Assembly (NCBI RefSeq): GCF_030012985.1 | Contig: NZ_CP120233.1 | Span: 2,029,001-2,093,000, forward strand | Direction of reading: 5' to 3' | DNA length: 64,000 bases | From: Microbulbifer sp. VAAF005 | Lineage (GTDB): Bacteria; Pseudomonadota; Gammaproteobacteria; Pseudomonadales; Cellvibrionaceae | Shown: positions 36,466 to 45,374 of the stretch, piece after piece | Layout: the number at the start of each line of letters is the position of its first letter | Numbering within the stretch: the stretch's first letter is position 1 | Program-made: the position numbers and the translations under genes | Notes under the pieces: model-generated | Told to the model about the DNA's origin: nothing | Databases searched by the model: none | The model's input: the letters and a program-made list of their open reading frames with translations, nothing else

Positions 36466-38601
36466 CTAAATTTTTCGATTAAAGGGCGGCAGTGAGTTCA
36501 GTATTGCCTGACCATAGCGACGGGTAACCACCCGGCGATCCAGCAAGGTGACTGTGCCGCTGTCCCCTTCTGCCCGCAGTAAGCGCCCGCAGGCCTGCAC
36601 CAATTTTAGGGCTGCATCCGGCACTGTGATTTGCATAAATGGATTGCCGCCCTTGGCTTCAATCCACTCCGCCAACGCTGCCTCAATTGGGTCATCGGGC
36701 ACCGCAAAAGGCAGTTTCGCAATAACCACGTGGCGGCAGTAGTCACCAGGCAAGTCCAACCCCTCAGCAAAACTCGCAAGCCCGAACAGGATACTGCTGC
36801 CACCGCCATCGATAATCTCACGGTGGCTATCCAGCAACTGCTGGCGAGATTGCTGCCCCTGCATCAGAATTCGATTGCGCCAGGTACCAGGGAGCGCCTC
36901 GTAAACCGTCTCCATCTGGCGACGGGAGGAAAACAGTACCAGAGCGCCACCCTCCCCTTTCAGCAGGTCTGGCAACGCATCGATAATGGCGTCTGTGTGT
37001 TGCTCTGCATTGCCCGCATCTACAGCTTCCGGGGGCACTTGCAGTGTTGCACGGGAAAAATCGAAAGGACTCGGCACCACCTGATAGCTAGCATTGTCCG
37101 GAGTACCGGCACGCATTTGCAAACGATCAAATTTCCCCAGGGCTGTGAGTGTGGCCGAAGTCAGTACCGCGCCGTAGCAGCGGCGCCACAAGCTGTACTC
37201 CAGGGTTTTGCCTGCGAGTATCGGTGAGCTGCATACCTCAAAATCAGTGGAGCCGCCCCAATCCACCAGGGTGACCCAACGCGCCTGGGGCAATGCGCCA
37301 TCAGCATCGGCACGGGCGTAATTCGCCCACAACAGAAGGTTGGCCTCAGCGCGCCCATGCCAACTGCCCAACTGGGGGTACCAGCGCTCCAGATCTGCCA
37401 GGGGTACCGGTGAGTGGCCGTCCTCCATCATGCGTTGGGCGGTCTGCAACATCTTGCTGAGCAGGCTTTCCAACTCATCAAAGTCTTCCCGCAGCTTTTC
37501 CGCCAGCTGCGACATGGAATCGGGGATTACCCCACCTTCAAAGCGATGGCGGATGGTATTGCCCCGCTCATCTTCAAATTCACACAGCTCTTCAATCAGC
37601 GGCCACATCTGCTCCAACCCCTGCTTGGCAGAGGTGAGAACCGCCGGCAGCTGCTCGCCGCAGCGGTCGATCTGGGCGCCGTCACCAATCTCACCCAGCA
37701 TCTGCCCCAGGGCCTTATTGGTTTGATCCAACCAACCGGTGGAAGCCCCTACGCGACTGTGGTGAGAGAAATGATTGAGAGCCTTTTCCGGTAGATGGTG
37801 GGCTTCATCAAGTACATAGATAGTCTCTTCCGGGGGCGGAAGAATTGCACCACCACCCAGGGCTAGGTCCGCCAGCAACAGGTCGTGGTTAGCAACGATC
37901 ACCTGGGTCTTGCCCAGGCTCTCTCGCGCTCGGAAGAAGCTGCAATTGGTGACATGGGGGCAGCGGCGGCCACTGCACTGGCGATGGTCAGTGGTAACCC
38001 GACTCCAATCATCCGTCTCGATCGTATCCGGCCAGTTATCCCGATCGCCATCCCAGGTACCCGATGTCAGGCTATCCGTCATCTTCTGGTAGAGAGCGAC
38101 ACTCTCCGCTTCCACCTGCGGGAGCTCATCTTCATAGAGACCAAGGGAAAGGCCAGTGCCGGAGGCAGAAAAGCTGGACAAGAGTTGATCCAACTTGGAT
38201 AGGCAGAGATAGCGGCCACGGCCCTTCGCCAGGGCAAACTCAAATTTGAGCCCGCTGTGACGAGCAACTTCTGGCAGGTCCTTGTGGATAATCTGTTCCT
38301 GCAGGGCCACCGTGGCGGTGGATATCACCAGGGTCTTGTCCTGGGCCTGGGCCAGGGGAATAGAGGCGAGAAGGTAAGCTACGGTTTTACCGGTACCCGT
38401 ACCCGCTTCAACCACACAGATATGCTCGCCATCAGTCTTGTCGCTATCGCGCTCACCACTGGCATTCTGGGTGATGGAACCCAGTGAGCGGGCAATGGCG
38501 GCTACCATCAGCTTCTGCCCATAGCGGGCTTTCAGCCCTCGACCGGACAGGAATTGGCTATAGGCGCCCTGAATGGCGCTTTTGTGTTTTTCGTTGAGCA
38601 C
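36466..38601 (-). CDS. dinG: ATP-dependent DNA helicase DinG
   Basis: A 711-residue XPD-like superfamily 2 helicase, almost the same length as E. coli DinG. Walker A is EAGTGTGKTVAYLL (about 65-78), Walker B/DEAH is YVLDEAHHLPEK and motif VI is VQACGRLLRAEGDSG. The [4Fe-4S] cluster cysteines lie in CSGRRCPHVTNC (three visible, with a fourth earlier). It unwinds DNA with 5' overhangs and helps replication past transcription and R-loops. The start is GTG at 38601, with a weak ribosome site. No LexA box was recognised upstream by eye. Confidence 0.93.
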   Translation of the reverse strand: MLNEKHKSAIQGAYSQFLSGRGLKARYGQKLMVAAIARSLGSITQNASGERDSDKTDGEHICVVEAGTGTGKTVAYLLASIPLAQAQDKTLVISTATVALQEQIIHKDLPEVARHSGLKFEFALAKGRGRYLCLSKLDQLLSSFSASGTGLSLGLYEDELPQVEAESVALYQKMTDSLTSGTWDGDRDNWPDTIETDDWSRVTTDHRQCSGRRCPHVTNCSFFRARESLGKTQVIVANHDLLLADLALGGGAILPPPEETIYVLDEAHHLPEKALNHFSHHSRVGASTGWLDQTNKALGQMLGEIGDGAQIDRCGEQLPAVLTSAKQGLEQMWPLIEELCEFEDERGNTIRHRFEGGVIPDSMSQLAEKLREDFDELESLLSKMLQTAQRMMEDGHSPVPLADLERWYPQLGSWHGRAEANLLLWANYARADADGALPQARWVTLVDWGGSTDFEVCSSPILAGKTLEYSLWRRCYGAVLTSATLTALGKFDRLQMRAGTPDNASYQVVPSPFDFSRATLQVPPEAVDAGNAEQHTDAIIDALPDLLKGEGGALVLFSSRRQMETVYEALPGTWRNRILMQGQQSRQQLLDSHREIIDGGGSSILFGLASFAEGLDLPGDYCRHVVIAKLPFAVPDDPIEAALAEWIEAKGGNPFMQITVPDAALKLVQACGRLLRAEGDSGTVTLLDRRVVTRRYGQAILNSLPPFNRKI

Positions 38602-38693
38602 GGGGGTGAGGTCTATTCGCTAAGTGGCTGGCGCAGGGGGCGCTATTATCCACTAAGCGCCCTCTCCCCACCAGCGTCTGAACTCAGCGGGCC

Positions 38694-39863
38694 TTACTCA
38701 TAGGCGAGGCGAGATACCACGGGGTTGGCGTAGGCCTGAATAGCCTTGTCGCGCCAGCGCTCATCGACCCGAGCCATGCGCGCTTCAAACTTCTCCCGCT
38801 CTTCTTTATGTGCAGCGGGGTCCCAGGCTTTAGCCGGATATCCCACCGGTAATTGCGGAACCTCACCGTAAACCATCTCGTAGGCAATCATATTGGATGG
38901 ATGCAATGTGTAGTTGCCGATAACTTGGCGATCTATTTCTTCAGCCAGGCTGTTTACATCGTTAAAATCACCTTCAATCGGCGTGCCGAAGGCGGCATGT
39001 ACACGGCCTTTGTGACCGACAATGCCCTTACCAATCGAGGCCAAGTCCTCGTTTTTACCCTTCTTGTACTCGTCCTTGTGCTCGGTAACGTAAATTTCCT
39101 TGGCCTTCTGTGCATCACAGGGGTCCCATTCGTAGGAAATAGACACCGGAACAACGTGCAACTTGCGCCAAAAATCGGCAAAGGGCGTTTCCCGGTCCTT
39201 AGTCATGGCGAACATGGCGCAGAGTGCTGGATTGGTGCGATCCAGGCCATCTTTGGCGCGCCCGGAACGCTGTGCGATCCACACATGCTCGTTATCGTTG
39301 ACGATGGAGTGATAGATGTAATTGGACAACTGGGTTGCTGCCTGCAGCTTTTCCCGACGACTGCCAGAACTGCGCACCACGGTGAAGCACTTATTCAACT
39401 TCATCAGGTCGCTGGCAAACTGCTTGCTGAGCAGGTTGTCTCCAATCGCAATGCGGGAGGTCTCATGCCCTTCGCGGAACATCGCCTGAATCATCAGCGC
39501 CGGGTCCATAGCGATGTCGCGGTGATTGCTGACAAACAGGCAGGCGCGATCCCTGGGCAGGGTATCCAGACCAGAAATGCTCAGGCCGGAGGTGGTGCGC
39601 TTGATCACCTTCTCCATATATTTGCCGACAATCTCTTGAAGATCCCGCACATTGCGAACATTGCGGAGTTCAAAGCGCAGAAACTGACGTACCAACCAGG
39701 CGACGGCGCCCTCCAGCTGAGCCAGTTTGGGGACAAGGAAATGCGCAGCTGCGTGGGACATTTCCGGGTCGGCAATTAGCCTTTTGATAACCTCGCGCAC
39801 TTCATCATCGCGATAGGGGCGCATATCCTCGAATTGAGAGGGGTCTAACTCACTTGCTCTCAT
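38694..39863 (-). CDS. PlsC-type 1-acyl-glycerol-3-phosphate acyltransferase family protein
   Basis: A 389-residue acyltransferase. The active-site block reads VSNHRDIAMDPALM, where His is followed by Asp after five residues in place of the four of canonical HX4D. I recall the same NHRDIxxD block in other marine gammaproteobacterial members, so this is probably subfamily-specific. Later blocks are VRSSGSRREKLQ and VPVSISYEWDPCD (substrate Pro/Glu block in modified form). There is no obvious membrane helix. It likely acylates lysophosphatidate or another glycerol phosphate. It is longer than PlsC (about 245 residues), with an N-terminal helical extension of about 120 residues. It is divergent from the NhaC gene. 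Confidence 0.82.
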   Translation of the reverse strand: MRASELDPSQFEDMRPYRDDEVREVIKRLIADPEMSHAAAHFLVPKLAQLEGAVAWLVRQFLRFELRNVRNVRDLQEIVGKYMEKVIKRTTSGLSISGLDTLPRDRACLFVSNHRDIAMDPALMIQAMFREGHETSRIAIGDNLLSKQFASDLMKLNKCFTVVRSSGSRREKLQAATQLSNYIYHSIVNDNEHVWIAQRSGRAKDGLDRTNPALCAMFAMTKDRETPFADFWRKLHVVPVSISYEWDPCDAQKAKEIYVTEHKDEYKKGKNEDLASIGKGIVGHKGRVHAAFGTPIEGDFNDVNSLAEEIDRQVIGNYTLHPSNMIAYEMVYGEVPQLPVGYPAKAWDPAAHKEEREKFEARMARVDERWRDKAIQAYANPVVSRLAYE

Positions 39864-40176
39864 GAAATACTACCTGTCGGGCCTGCCTCAGACGGCCCGC
39901 ACTTATTTATTTTGCGGCTGGATCAGCCGGGACTACTGGGCGCAGAACATACCGGAAGCGTCGACGAACTGCCAGCACTGGACCCGACCAGATAGTTGAC
40001 CCCAGTGATAAATCCGGTTTCGACGACCAGGTCAACGCCAAAATACAGCGATGGTGCGATGATACAAAGTGGACTTCACCGCCCCAAGCTATGAGAATAA
40101 GGCTATTAACCGCCGCCGACGGCAAAACAACGATAACGAATACGGCGCTAGCCACGCAGTCAAGCAGGAGTTCACC
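39864..40176. other. Divergent spacer between the acyltransferase and the NhaC gene
   Basis: About 313 bases that must contain promoters for both directions. No supported gene lies in it; the long open frame reading into nhaC from 40069 is considered upstream noise. A loosely repeated CCGG...CGACGA pattern occurs twice (near 39950 and 40015) but is too imperfect to call. Confidence 0.45.
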
Positions 40177-41643
40177 TTGTCTCAATCCAACCCCAGCTCA
40201 GAGCCGCGCGCTCCCAGCTTAACGGACGCCCTGATCCCTCTCGGGATTCTCGTCGCACTGTTGTCACTATCCGTATATTTCTACGGTGCAGACTCCTCCT
40301 ACGGTCCCAATCAAATAGCGCTACTGCTCTGTGCCTGCGTTGTGGCCCTAATGGGGATGAAGAACGGACACGGCTGGAACGACATGGAAGGTGGGATGCT
40401 CCATGGCATTGGCCTGGTATTTGGCGCTATTCTGATCCTACTGTCTGTAGGTGCACTTATCGGTAGCTGGATTCTGGCCGGCACAGTGCCTTCAATGATC
40501 TATTACGGCGTGCAGATTCTGTCGCCACAGTGGTTCTACGCCGCCAGCTGTATTATTTGTGCCGTAGTAGGACTAAGTATTGGCTCCAGCTGGACCACAG
40601 CGGGCACCTTAGGTGTGGCACTGATGGGAATTGCCGGCGCTCTGGGCCTATCCCTTGAGGTCACTGCCGGAGCCGTAATCTCTGGCGCCTACTTCGGCGA
40701 TAAGATGTCTCCGCTATCTGACACTACCAACGTGGCCGCAGCGGTAACATCCAATGATCTGTTCCAGCATATTCGCCATATGATGTCCACAGCGATCCCG
40801 GCCTTCGCGATCGCCCTGGCGGTTTTCGCTTTCCTGGGTTTTACCTCTGAAGCCAGTTCTGCCTCCGCAACTGATATCGAATCATTGCTCACCGCGCTTA
40901 GCAGTGAGTTCAAAATTTCCCTGGTTAGCCTGCTGCCTTTGATCTTGTTGCTAGCAATGGCTTGGCGCAAAGTCCCCGCTTTCCCAACATTGATCATCGG
41001 CTCCCTGGTTGGCTGTGCCATCGCACTGATTTTCGAACCGGAAGCCGCCCGTCGACTCGGTGGTGGTGAAGGTGCTTTAGCCCCCCTGAAGGGCGCTTGG
41101 TACAGTCTGTTCGACGGCTATAAGTCCACTTCCACCAACGAGAACGTGGCTGCATTGCTGTCCAAAGGCGGTATGAGCAGCATGCTCAACACCGTATGGC
41201 TGATCACCTCCGCCATGGCCTTCGGCGGCGCTATGGAGCGGGCCGGATTCCTACAGGTCATCGTCCAGGGAGTTTTGTCACTGGTTAAAACAGTGGGCGG
41301 CCTGGTAACTGCCACCGTCTTCACCTGCTTTGGAATGAACCTGGCCGCAGGCGATCAGTACATGGCGATTATTATTCCGGGCCGTATGTTCCGCGAAGCC
41401 TTCAAGGAAAAGGGCCTACACGGGCTTAACTTGTCTCGCACCCTCGAGGATTCCGGCACCATCACCTCTGTGCTGATTCCCTGGAATACTTGTGGTGCCT
41501 TTATGGCGGCAACGCTGGGTATTGCTACCTGGGAGTATTTACCTTTTGCCCTATTCAATATTATCTGCCCTCTGTTGGCGATCGCCTATGGCTGGCTGCA
41601 CTTTAAACAGAAGCCCATTTCTGTAGCGGCTACGGCATCTTAA
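40177..41643 (+). CDS. nhaC: Na+/H+ antiporter, NhaC family
   Basis: About 488 residues with ten or more hydrophobic helices (for example ALIPLGILVALLSLSVYFYG, GIGLVFGAILILLSVGALIG, IALLLCACVVALMG). The conserved NhaC features GAYFGDKMSPLSDTTNVAAAV and LEDSGTITSVLIPWNTCGA are present. It exchanges cytoplasmic Na+ for protons, fitting a marine lifestyle. The start chosen is TTG at 40177, because AGGAG lies exactly six bases upstream and the preceding codons look non-membrane and basic. A longer version from 40069 is open but improbable. The next gene follows 19 bases later. Confidence 0.9.
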   Translation: MSQSNPSSEPRAPSLTDALIPLGILVALLSLSVYFYGADSSYGPNQIALLLCACVVALMGMKNGHGWNDMEGGMLHGIGLVFGAILILLSVGALIGSWILAGTVPSMIYYGVQILSPQWFYAASCIICAVVGLSIGSSWTTAGTLGVALMGIAGALGLSLEVTAGAVISGAYFGDKMSPLSDTTNVAAAVTSNDLFQHIRHMMSTAIPAFAIALAVFAFLGFTSEASSASATDIESLLTALSSEFKISLVSLLPLILLLAMAWRKVPAFPTLIIGSLVGCAIALIFEPEAARRLGGGEGALAPLKGAWYSLFDGYKSTSTNENVAALLSKGGMSSMLNTVWLITSAMAFGGAMERAGFLQVIVQGVLSLVKTVGGLVTATVFTCFGMNLAAGDQYMAIIIPGRMFREAFKEKGLHGLNLSRTLEDSGTITSVLIPWNTCGAFMAATLGIATWEYLPFALFNIICPLLAIAYGWLHFKQKPISVAATAS

Positions 41644-41662
41644 GGAAATAGACAAAACCCCT

Positions 41663-42709
41663 ATGAGTGAAAGCGGTACCCTAAGCGCCCTGATCGAGCA
41701 GGCTGATTTCAAATTGCGCTGGTTCGATCTGGGCCGGCGCTTGCAGTCGGTTTCGAAATCCACTGCGGCATCCTTCGAAGCAGGCCTGACTCCCTGGCCA
41801 CACCCATACTTGCGCCAGGCCTGGACGGGCCTGCTGCTGCAACCAGCCGAAGGCGGTGAACCCATCGTCTGGTTCCTGCGATTTCCGCTGGACGAGCAGG
41901 GCAAGCTGCAACTTCAAGCCCGAGATGGATTGCTTCGCGCTCTGGCACAGGAACTCAAGCTGGGACCCGCTTCTGAATCTGCAGCGCAGCTAGACCAGCT
42001 ACTGCAGCAAAGTGGCTTGCTGTTTACCCCGTCAACTGAGCGGCAGGCAGCATTCCACTCCCAAACAGCGCTTCTGCTGGGCCGCCAGCCCAGCGAACAT
42101 TACGAGCCTGTCCTGCGCTATTTTGGCGACCCGGAAAATCACCGCTGGGACAACCTCGCGCTGCAAGGGATCGCCGACTTGGCCGTGCGCTGGGAAAAAG
42201 AAAGCACTTTGTTAATGCGCCAGATTGGCAAAGTCGCAGCTCCGGTTTTTATTAACCTTTGCCATTGCCTGGAAAACCAGCCGGTCGACCACCGTCTTGC
42301 GACAGCCATTATTGAGCGAGCAGAGCAAGAACTGGCGGCAAGCACACCGGATATATCAGTGGTCGCTGCTGCTATCAGGGGGATCTCTCACTCACCAGCC
42401 AAAGGATTGCAACAGGCATTTATACAGTCACTTTTGGCTGAAGATGCCAGCAACCAGAATAAAGAAGTCCTGGCCGCAATAGGCAGTCGCTGCATCCAAG
42501 ATTTGGAAGAGCAGGAACTGGCCGCACAGTGGGTTGGCAAACTAGCCGATGCCGCTGACCAGCAGACTTTTAACTTACTGCTTTCCGACTTAATGTTCAT
42601 TCCGAAAGTGCGAATCGCCCTATTGAGTGCTATGCGTGACCCGGCAAGAAAGGAAAGTCTCGCAATAGCCTTTGGCAATTTTTTGCATGGCCCCAAACCG
42701 ACACACTGA
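41663..42709 (+). CDS. DUF3549 family protein
   Basis: A 348-residue protein matching the DUF3549 family of marine gammaproteobacteria (start TLSALIEQADFKLRWFDLGRRL, then YLRQAWTGLLL and IVWFLRFPLDEQG). It has no signal peptide or membrane segment and seems helical in its second half, with HEAT-like repeated helices (NLALQGIADLAVRW). The function is unknown. It lies 19 bases downstream of nhaC and could be co-transcribed, though functional linkage is not implied by sequence. Confidence 0.82.
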   Translation: MSESGTLSALIEQADFKLRWFDLGRRLQSVSKSTAASFEAGLTPWPHPYLRQAWTGLLLQPAEGGEPIVWFLRFPLDEQGKLQLQARDGLLRALAQELKLGPASESAAQLDQLLQQSGLLFTPSTERQAAFHSQTALLLGRQPSEHYEPVLRYFGDPENHRWDNLALQGIADLAVRWEKESTLLMRQIGKVAAPVFINLCHCLENQPVDHRLATAIIERAEQELAASTPDISVVAAAIRGISHSPAKGLQQAFIQSLLAEDASNQNKEVLAAIGSRCIQDLEEQELAAQWVGKLADAADQQTFNLLLSDLMFIPKVRIALLSAMRDPARKESLAIAFGNFLHGPKPTH

Positions 42710-42759
42710 CGACTAATTGATAACGCCTCTGCTGGTGCTCCCCCATCCATTAAAGCTAC

Positions 42760-42805
42760 TTTCACGAGTAAGAATTTTTAATAGAAAAAACCCTTACTCG
42801 TGAAA
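42760..42805. repeat. Perfect 13-base inverted repeat
   Basis: TTTCACGAGTAAG and CTTACTCGTGAAA flank a 20-base AT-rich loop, about 50 bases past the DUF3549 stop. It would form a stable RNA hairpin and may act as a terminator, although only a weak T run follows. The rest of the 42710-43172 gap is AT-rich and holds no supported gene apart from the promoter listed next. Confidence 0.6.
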
Positions 42806-43035
42806 CCATTTTCTTTGCATCGCAAAAAAATCCCCAACCCATAAAACGACATTATCAGCCACAATAATAATTTTTAAGGCCCACCTCAAAATTGGCGCGA
42901 TCGGTTTCAGCGCGTAGATTAAATAACCGAAATTCACCATAAAAAATGGTCGGCACAAACCACATTTTTTAAAAACCCCCTTATTTAAGTAGTTTTTTAA
43001 AATAAATTGGCGCACCTCTTTTCATAACTTGATCA

Positions 43036-43079
43036 TTGACAGACATTTAAACCCAACGCCTATTACACTCAAATAGGCG
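43036..43079 (+). promoter_or_regulatory. Possible promoter and operator of the small lipoprotein
   Basis: TTGACA at 43036-43041 is followed after 18-19 bases by CTATTA/TATTAC, a slightly long-spaced sigma-70-like pair. The -10 part lies in an inverted repeat CGCCTAT-(9)-ATAGGCG (43057-43079) that could be a repressor site. It is 94 bases before the ATG of the lipoprotein. Confidence 0.4.
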
Positions 43080-43172
43080 GTACCTTTGTAGAACAGATTT
43101 TACAAAGCTGACCAACAGGTGACGTTTTATTGGCTATGCTAATGGCTAACATCAACGGAAAGGAGTTAGGGG

Positions 43173-43367
43173 ATGAATTTCACTCCAGCCAAGTACTTAA
43201 TTGGAATTATCAGTGCACTGGTTCTTGCAGGTTGCTGTAGCCCTCCGGCACCTCCAGCTTACTGCCCACCCGGCGCTGAACAAATTCCTCTATCCATGGC
43301 TTGTCCTGCAGATGCCGACTGCTGGATGGCTTCCGACAGAGTGCGCTGCATGAAGGTGGTCAAGTAA
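43173..43367 (+). CDS. Small cysteine-rich lipoprotein
   Basis: A 64-residue protein with AGGAG eight to nine bases before the ATG. The signal peptide (KYLIGIISALVLAGC) ends in a lipobox with Cys21, followed by a second Cys and Pro-rich PPAPPAYCPP. The mature part of about 44 residues has six cysteines including the lipidated one, so disulfides in the periplasm are likely. I do not recognise a family. It is flanked by its own promoter-like region and a strong terminator (43478-43503), so it is a single-gene unit, with a long inverted repeat in its 3' region. Confidence 0.8.
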   Translation: MNFTPAKYLIGIISALVLAGCCSPPAPPAYCPPGAEQIPLSMACPADADCWMASDRVRCMKVVK

Positions 43368-43389
43368 AATCTTTTTCTTGCCCGACAGC

Positions 43390-43476
43390 GTGGTGATTCA
43401 TACTAAATGAAGGTTTGACCCAATCACTGCTGACAGACACCCGATTTACAAAGCCTTATTTAGTATGGATCACCAC
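43390..43476. repeat. 19-base near-perfect inverted repeat downstream of the small lipoprotein
   Basis: GTGGTGATTCATACTAAAT and ATTTAGTATGGATCACCAC pair with a single mismatch (wobble-compatible in RNA) around a 49-base spacer. The right arm ends just before the terminator at 43478. The total length of about 87 bases and the lack of a gene suggest a structured 3' region or a short mobile-like palindrome. Confidence 0.6.
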
Positions 43477-43477
43477 A

Positions 43478-43503
43478 AAATGCCGCTCTAACGAGCGGCA
43501 TTT
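43478..43503 (+). terminator. Terminator after the small lipoprotein
   Basis: AAATGCCGCTC-TAAC-GAGCGGCATTT, an eleven-pair stem with a tetraloop followed by TTTGTCTTT. The remaining bases up to pgi (43504-43687) show nothing beyond presumed promoter sequence. Confidence 0.8.
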
Positions 43504-43687
43504 GTCTTTCCCCACACAGTTCCTTATCTCGAAACACTCCCTGTAATAGACTGTGATGTCTGCGGCGCTGGCCCGGCAAAGAAAATGCCGTTAGCATTGC
43601 CGCCCAGAAATAATAAATAAAATTTGATTTGTGTACGTTTTAGCCAAGTGGCAATAAAAAGGCTCAGAAGAGAACAAACCGAATACC

Positions 43688-45313
43688 ATGACTAGTGAAA
43701 CCCTGGCTTTAAGCCGTGTAGCGGCAATCTCACGGTTGAAGTCCCATTTTGATCAACATAAGTGGTCCCTGAGAGAGCTGTTTGCAACGGATCCCCAAAG
43801 GACAGATAAGTTCAGCTCAGACGCAGCCGGAATCTATCTGGATTACAGTAAAAACCACTTGCGTGAAGACACCCTTAAGTTGCTGTTGGAATATGCAGAA
43901 GAGCAGGGTCTGAACAACCAAATTACTGCGCTGGTGAACGGGGCCATTGTCAACAATACCGAACACCGCCCTGCCCTACACACCGCACTGCGATTTCAGG
44001 GGCAACCGAAAACTGAACAAGAGCGCGCGGTAAAAGATTGCCGCGAGCAAATGAAACAGTTTGCCGAATCGGTGCACAACCATAGCTGGCGCAGCTTCTC
44101 AGATAAGCCGATCCGCCATATTGTGAATATCGGTATCGGTGGCTCCGACCTGGGTCCGCGCATGGCGGTAGAGGCCCTCAGTCCTTGGTACAAAGACTCT
44201 ATCGATGTGCACTTTGTATCAAATATCGATGGCGCAGACCTCAGTGATACCCTGGCTGGTATCGATGCGGAAGAAACCCTTTTTGTGATTGCTTCCAAGT
44301 CCTTTTCTACCTTGGAAACCCGTGAAAATGCGCTGTCTGCACGTCGCTGGATATTGTCTGCCGGTTGCGATGAGTCACAGTTGGCCAAACACTTTGTTGC
44401 GGTGAGCAGTAATATTACTGCTGCTCAGGATTTCGGAATTGCTCCTGAGAATATTTTCCCAATGTGGGATTGGGTGGGTGGTCGCTACTCACTCTGGTCT
44501 GCAATCGGCCTGCCCATAGTTCTCGCTTGTGGCTATGAAGTTTTTGAACAGCTTCTGCAAGGCGCCAATGCAATGGACCAGCACTTCGCCACTGCTCCAC
44601 TGGAATCCAATCTACCCGTACTGATGGCGTTGACCCAGTTCTGGTACCGCCAGTGCTGGAATACGACAAGCCACGTCGTGCTGCCCTACGCGCAGCGCCT
44701 GGCCCGATTCCCTGCCTGGTTACAGCAGCTGGATATGGAGAGCCTGGGTAAAAGTGTCGACAAGGACGGGCAGGCGCTGGGCTACCCCAGCGGCAGCGTT
44801 ATCTGGGGCAGTGAAGGTACAAACGGCCAACACTCTTTCCACCAATTATTGCACCAGGGAACCGACCTTATTCCAGCAGACTTTATCGCGGTCAAGGAAC
44901 CGACGTCTGAACTTCTTGAACAGCACCGCTGGCTGCAGGCCTGTTGTATTAGCCAGAGCCAGGCGCTACTGCGAGGCAAAAGCCTGCATGAGGCCCGCCA
45001 GGAGCTGGAAGAAGCTGGTCACACTCATCGTGAGGCCCACGCCCTGGCCCCACATAAAGTGATCCCTGGTAATCGCTCCAGCAACACCCTGATCCTGGAA
45101 AAGTTAGATCCTTTCCACCTGGGCTCGCTCCTGGCACTGTACGAGCACAAGGTCTACGTTGGCGGCTGCCTGCTGGGGATCAACCCCTTTGATCAGTGGG
45201 GCGTCGAATTGGGTAAGCAGCTAAGTTCAAAAATTCATAAGGCTGCCAAGGGTGAAATTCCTCAGGATGACTGGGATAGTTCAACCCGCAGCCTGATGAA
45301 AAAGCTGCTCTAA
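43688..45313 (+). CDS. pgi: Glucose-6-phosphate isomerase
   Basis: A 541-residue enzyme interconverting glucose-6-phosphate and fructose-6-phosphate. Conserved segments are NIGIGGSDLGPRMAVEAL, IASKSFSTLET (phosphate site), WVGGRYSLWSAIGLP (signature 1 region), GSEGTNGQHSFHQLLHQG with the catalytic His, and the C-terminal FDQWGVELGKQL with the active-site Lys. Length matches the 549-residue E. coli form. ATG at 43688 has only a weak ribosome site. It is a monocistronic gene closed by a perfect bidirectional terminator. Confidence 0.97.
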   Translation: MTSETLALSRVAAISRLKSHFDQHKWSLRELFATDPQRTDKFSSDAAGIYLDYSKNHLREDTLKLLLEYAEEQGLNNQITALVNGAIVNNTEHRPALHTALRFQGQPKTEQERAVKDCREQMKQFAESVHNHSWRSFSDKPIRHIVNIGIGGSDLGPRMAVEALSPWYKDSIDVHFVSNIDGADLSDTLAGIDAEETLFVIASKSFSTLETRENALSARRWILSAGCDESQLAKHFVAVSSNITAAQDFGIAPENIFPMWDWVGGRYSLWSAIGLPIVLACGYEVFEQLLQGANAMDQHFATAPLESNLPVLMALTQFWYRQCWNTTSHVVLPYAQRLARFPAWLQQLDMESLGKSVDKDGQALGYPSGSVIWGSEGTNGQHSFHQLLHQGTDLIPADFIAVKEPTSELLEQHRWLQACCISQSQALLRGKSLHEARQELEEAGHTHREAHALAPHKVIPGNRSSNTLILEKLDPFHLGSLLALYEHKVYVGGCLLGINPFDQWGVELGKQLSSKIHKAAKGEIPQDDWDSSTRSLMKKLL

Positions 45314-45320
45314 ACTCTAC

Positions 45321-45354
45321 AAAAAAGGCCGCACTAATTAGTGCGGCCTTTTTT
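45321..45354. terminator. Bidirectional terminator between pgi and the slipin gene
   Basis: AAAAAAGGCCGCACTAATTAGTGCGGCCTTTTTT is a perfect 34-base palindrome, giving a GC-rich stem with T tracts on both strands, between convergent genes (pgi plus strand; slipin minus strand). Confidence 0.92.
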
Positions 45355-45374
45355 GATCTTTGTTAAGGGCATCA

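Noticed and set aside
42794..43015. 73-codon frame with hydrophobic stretches on the minus strand
   Set aside because: It starts within AT-rich sequence next to a hairpin and lacks a ribosome site; it could not be supported as a gene.
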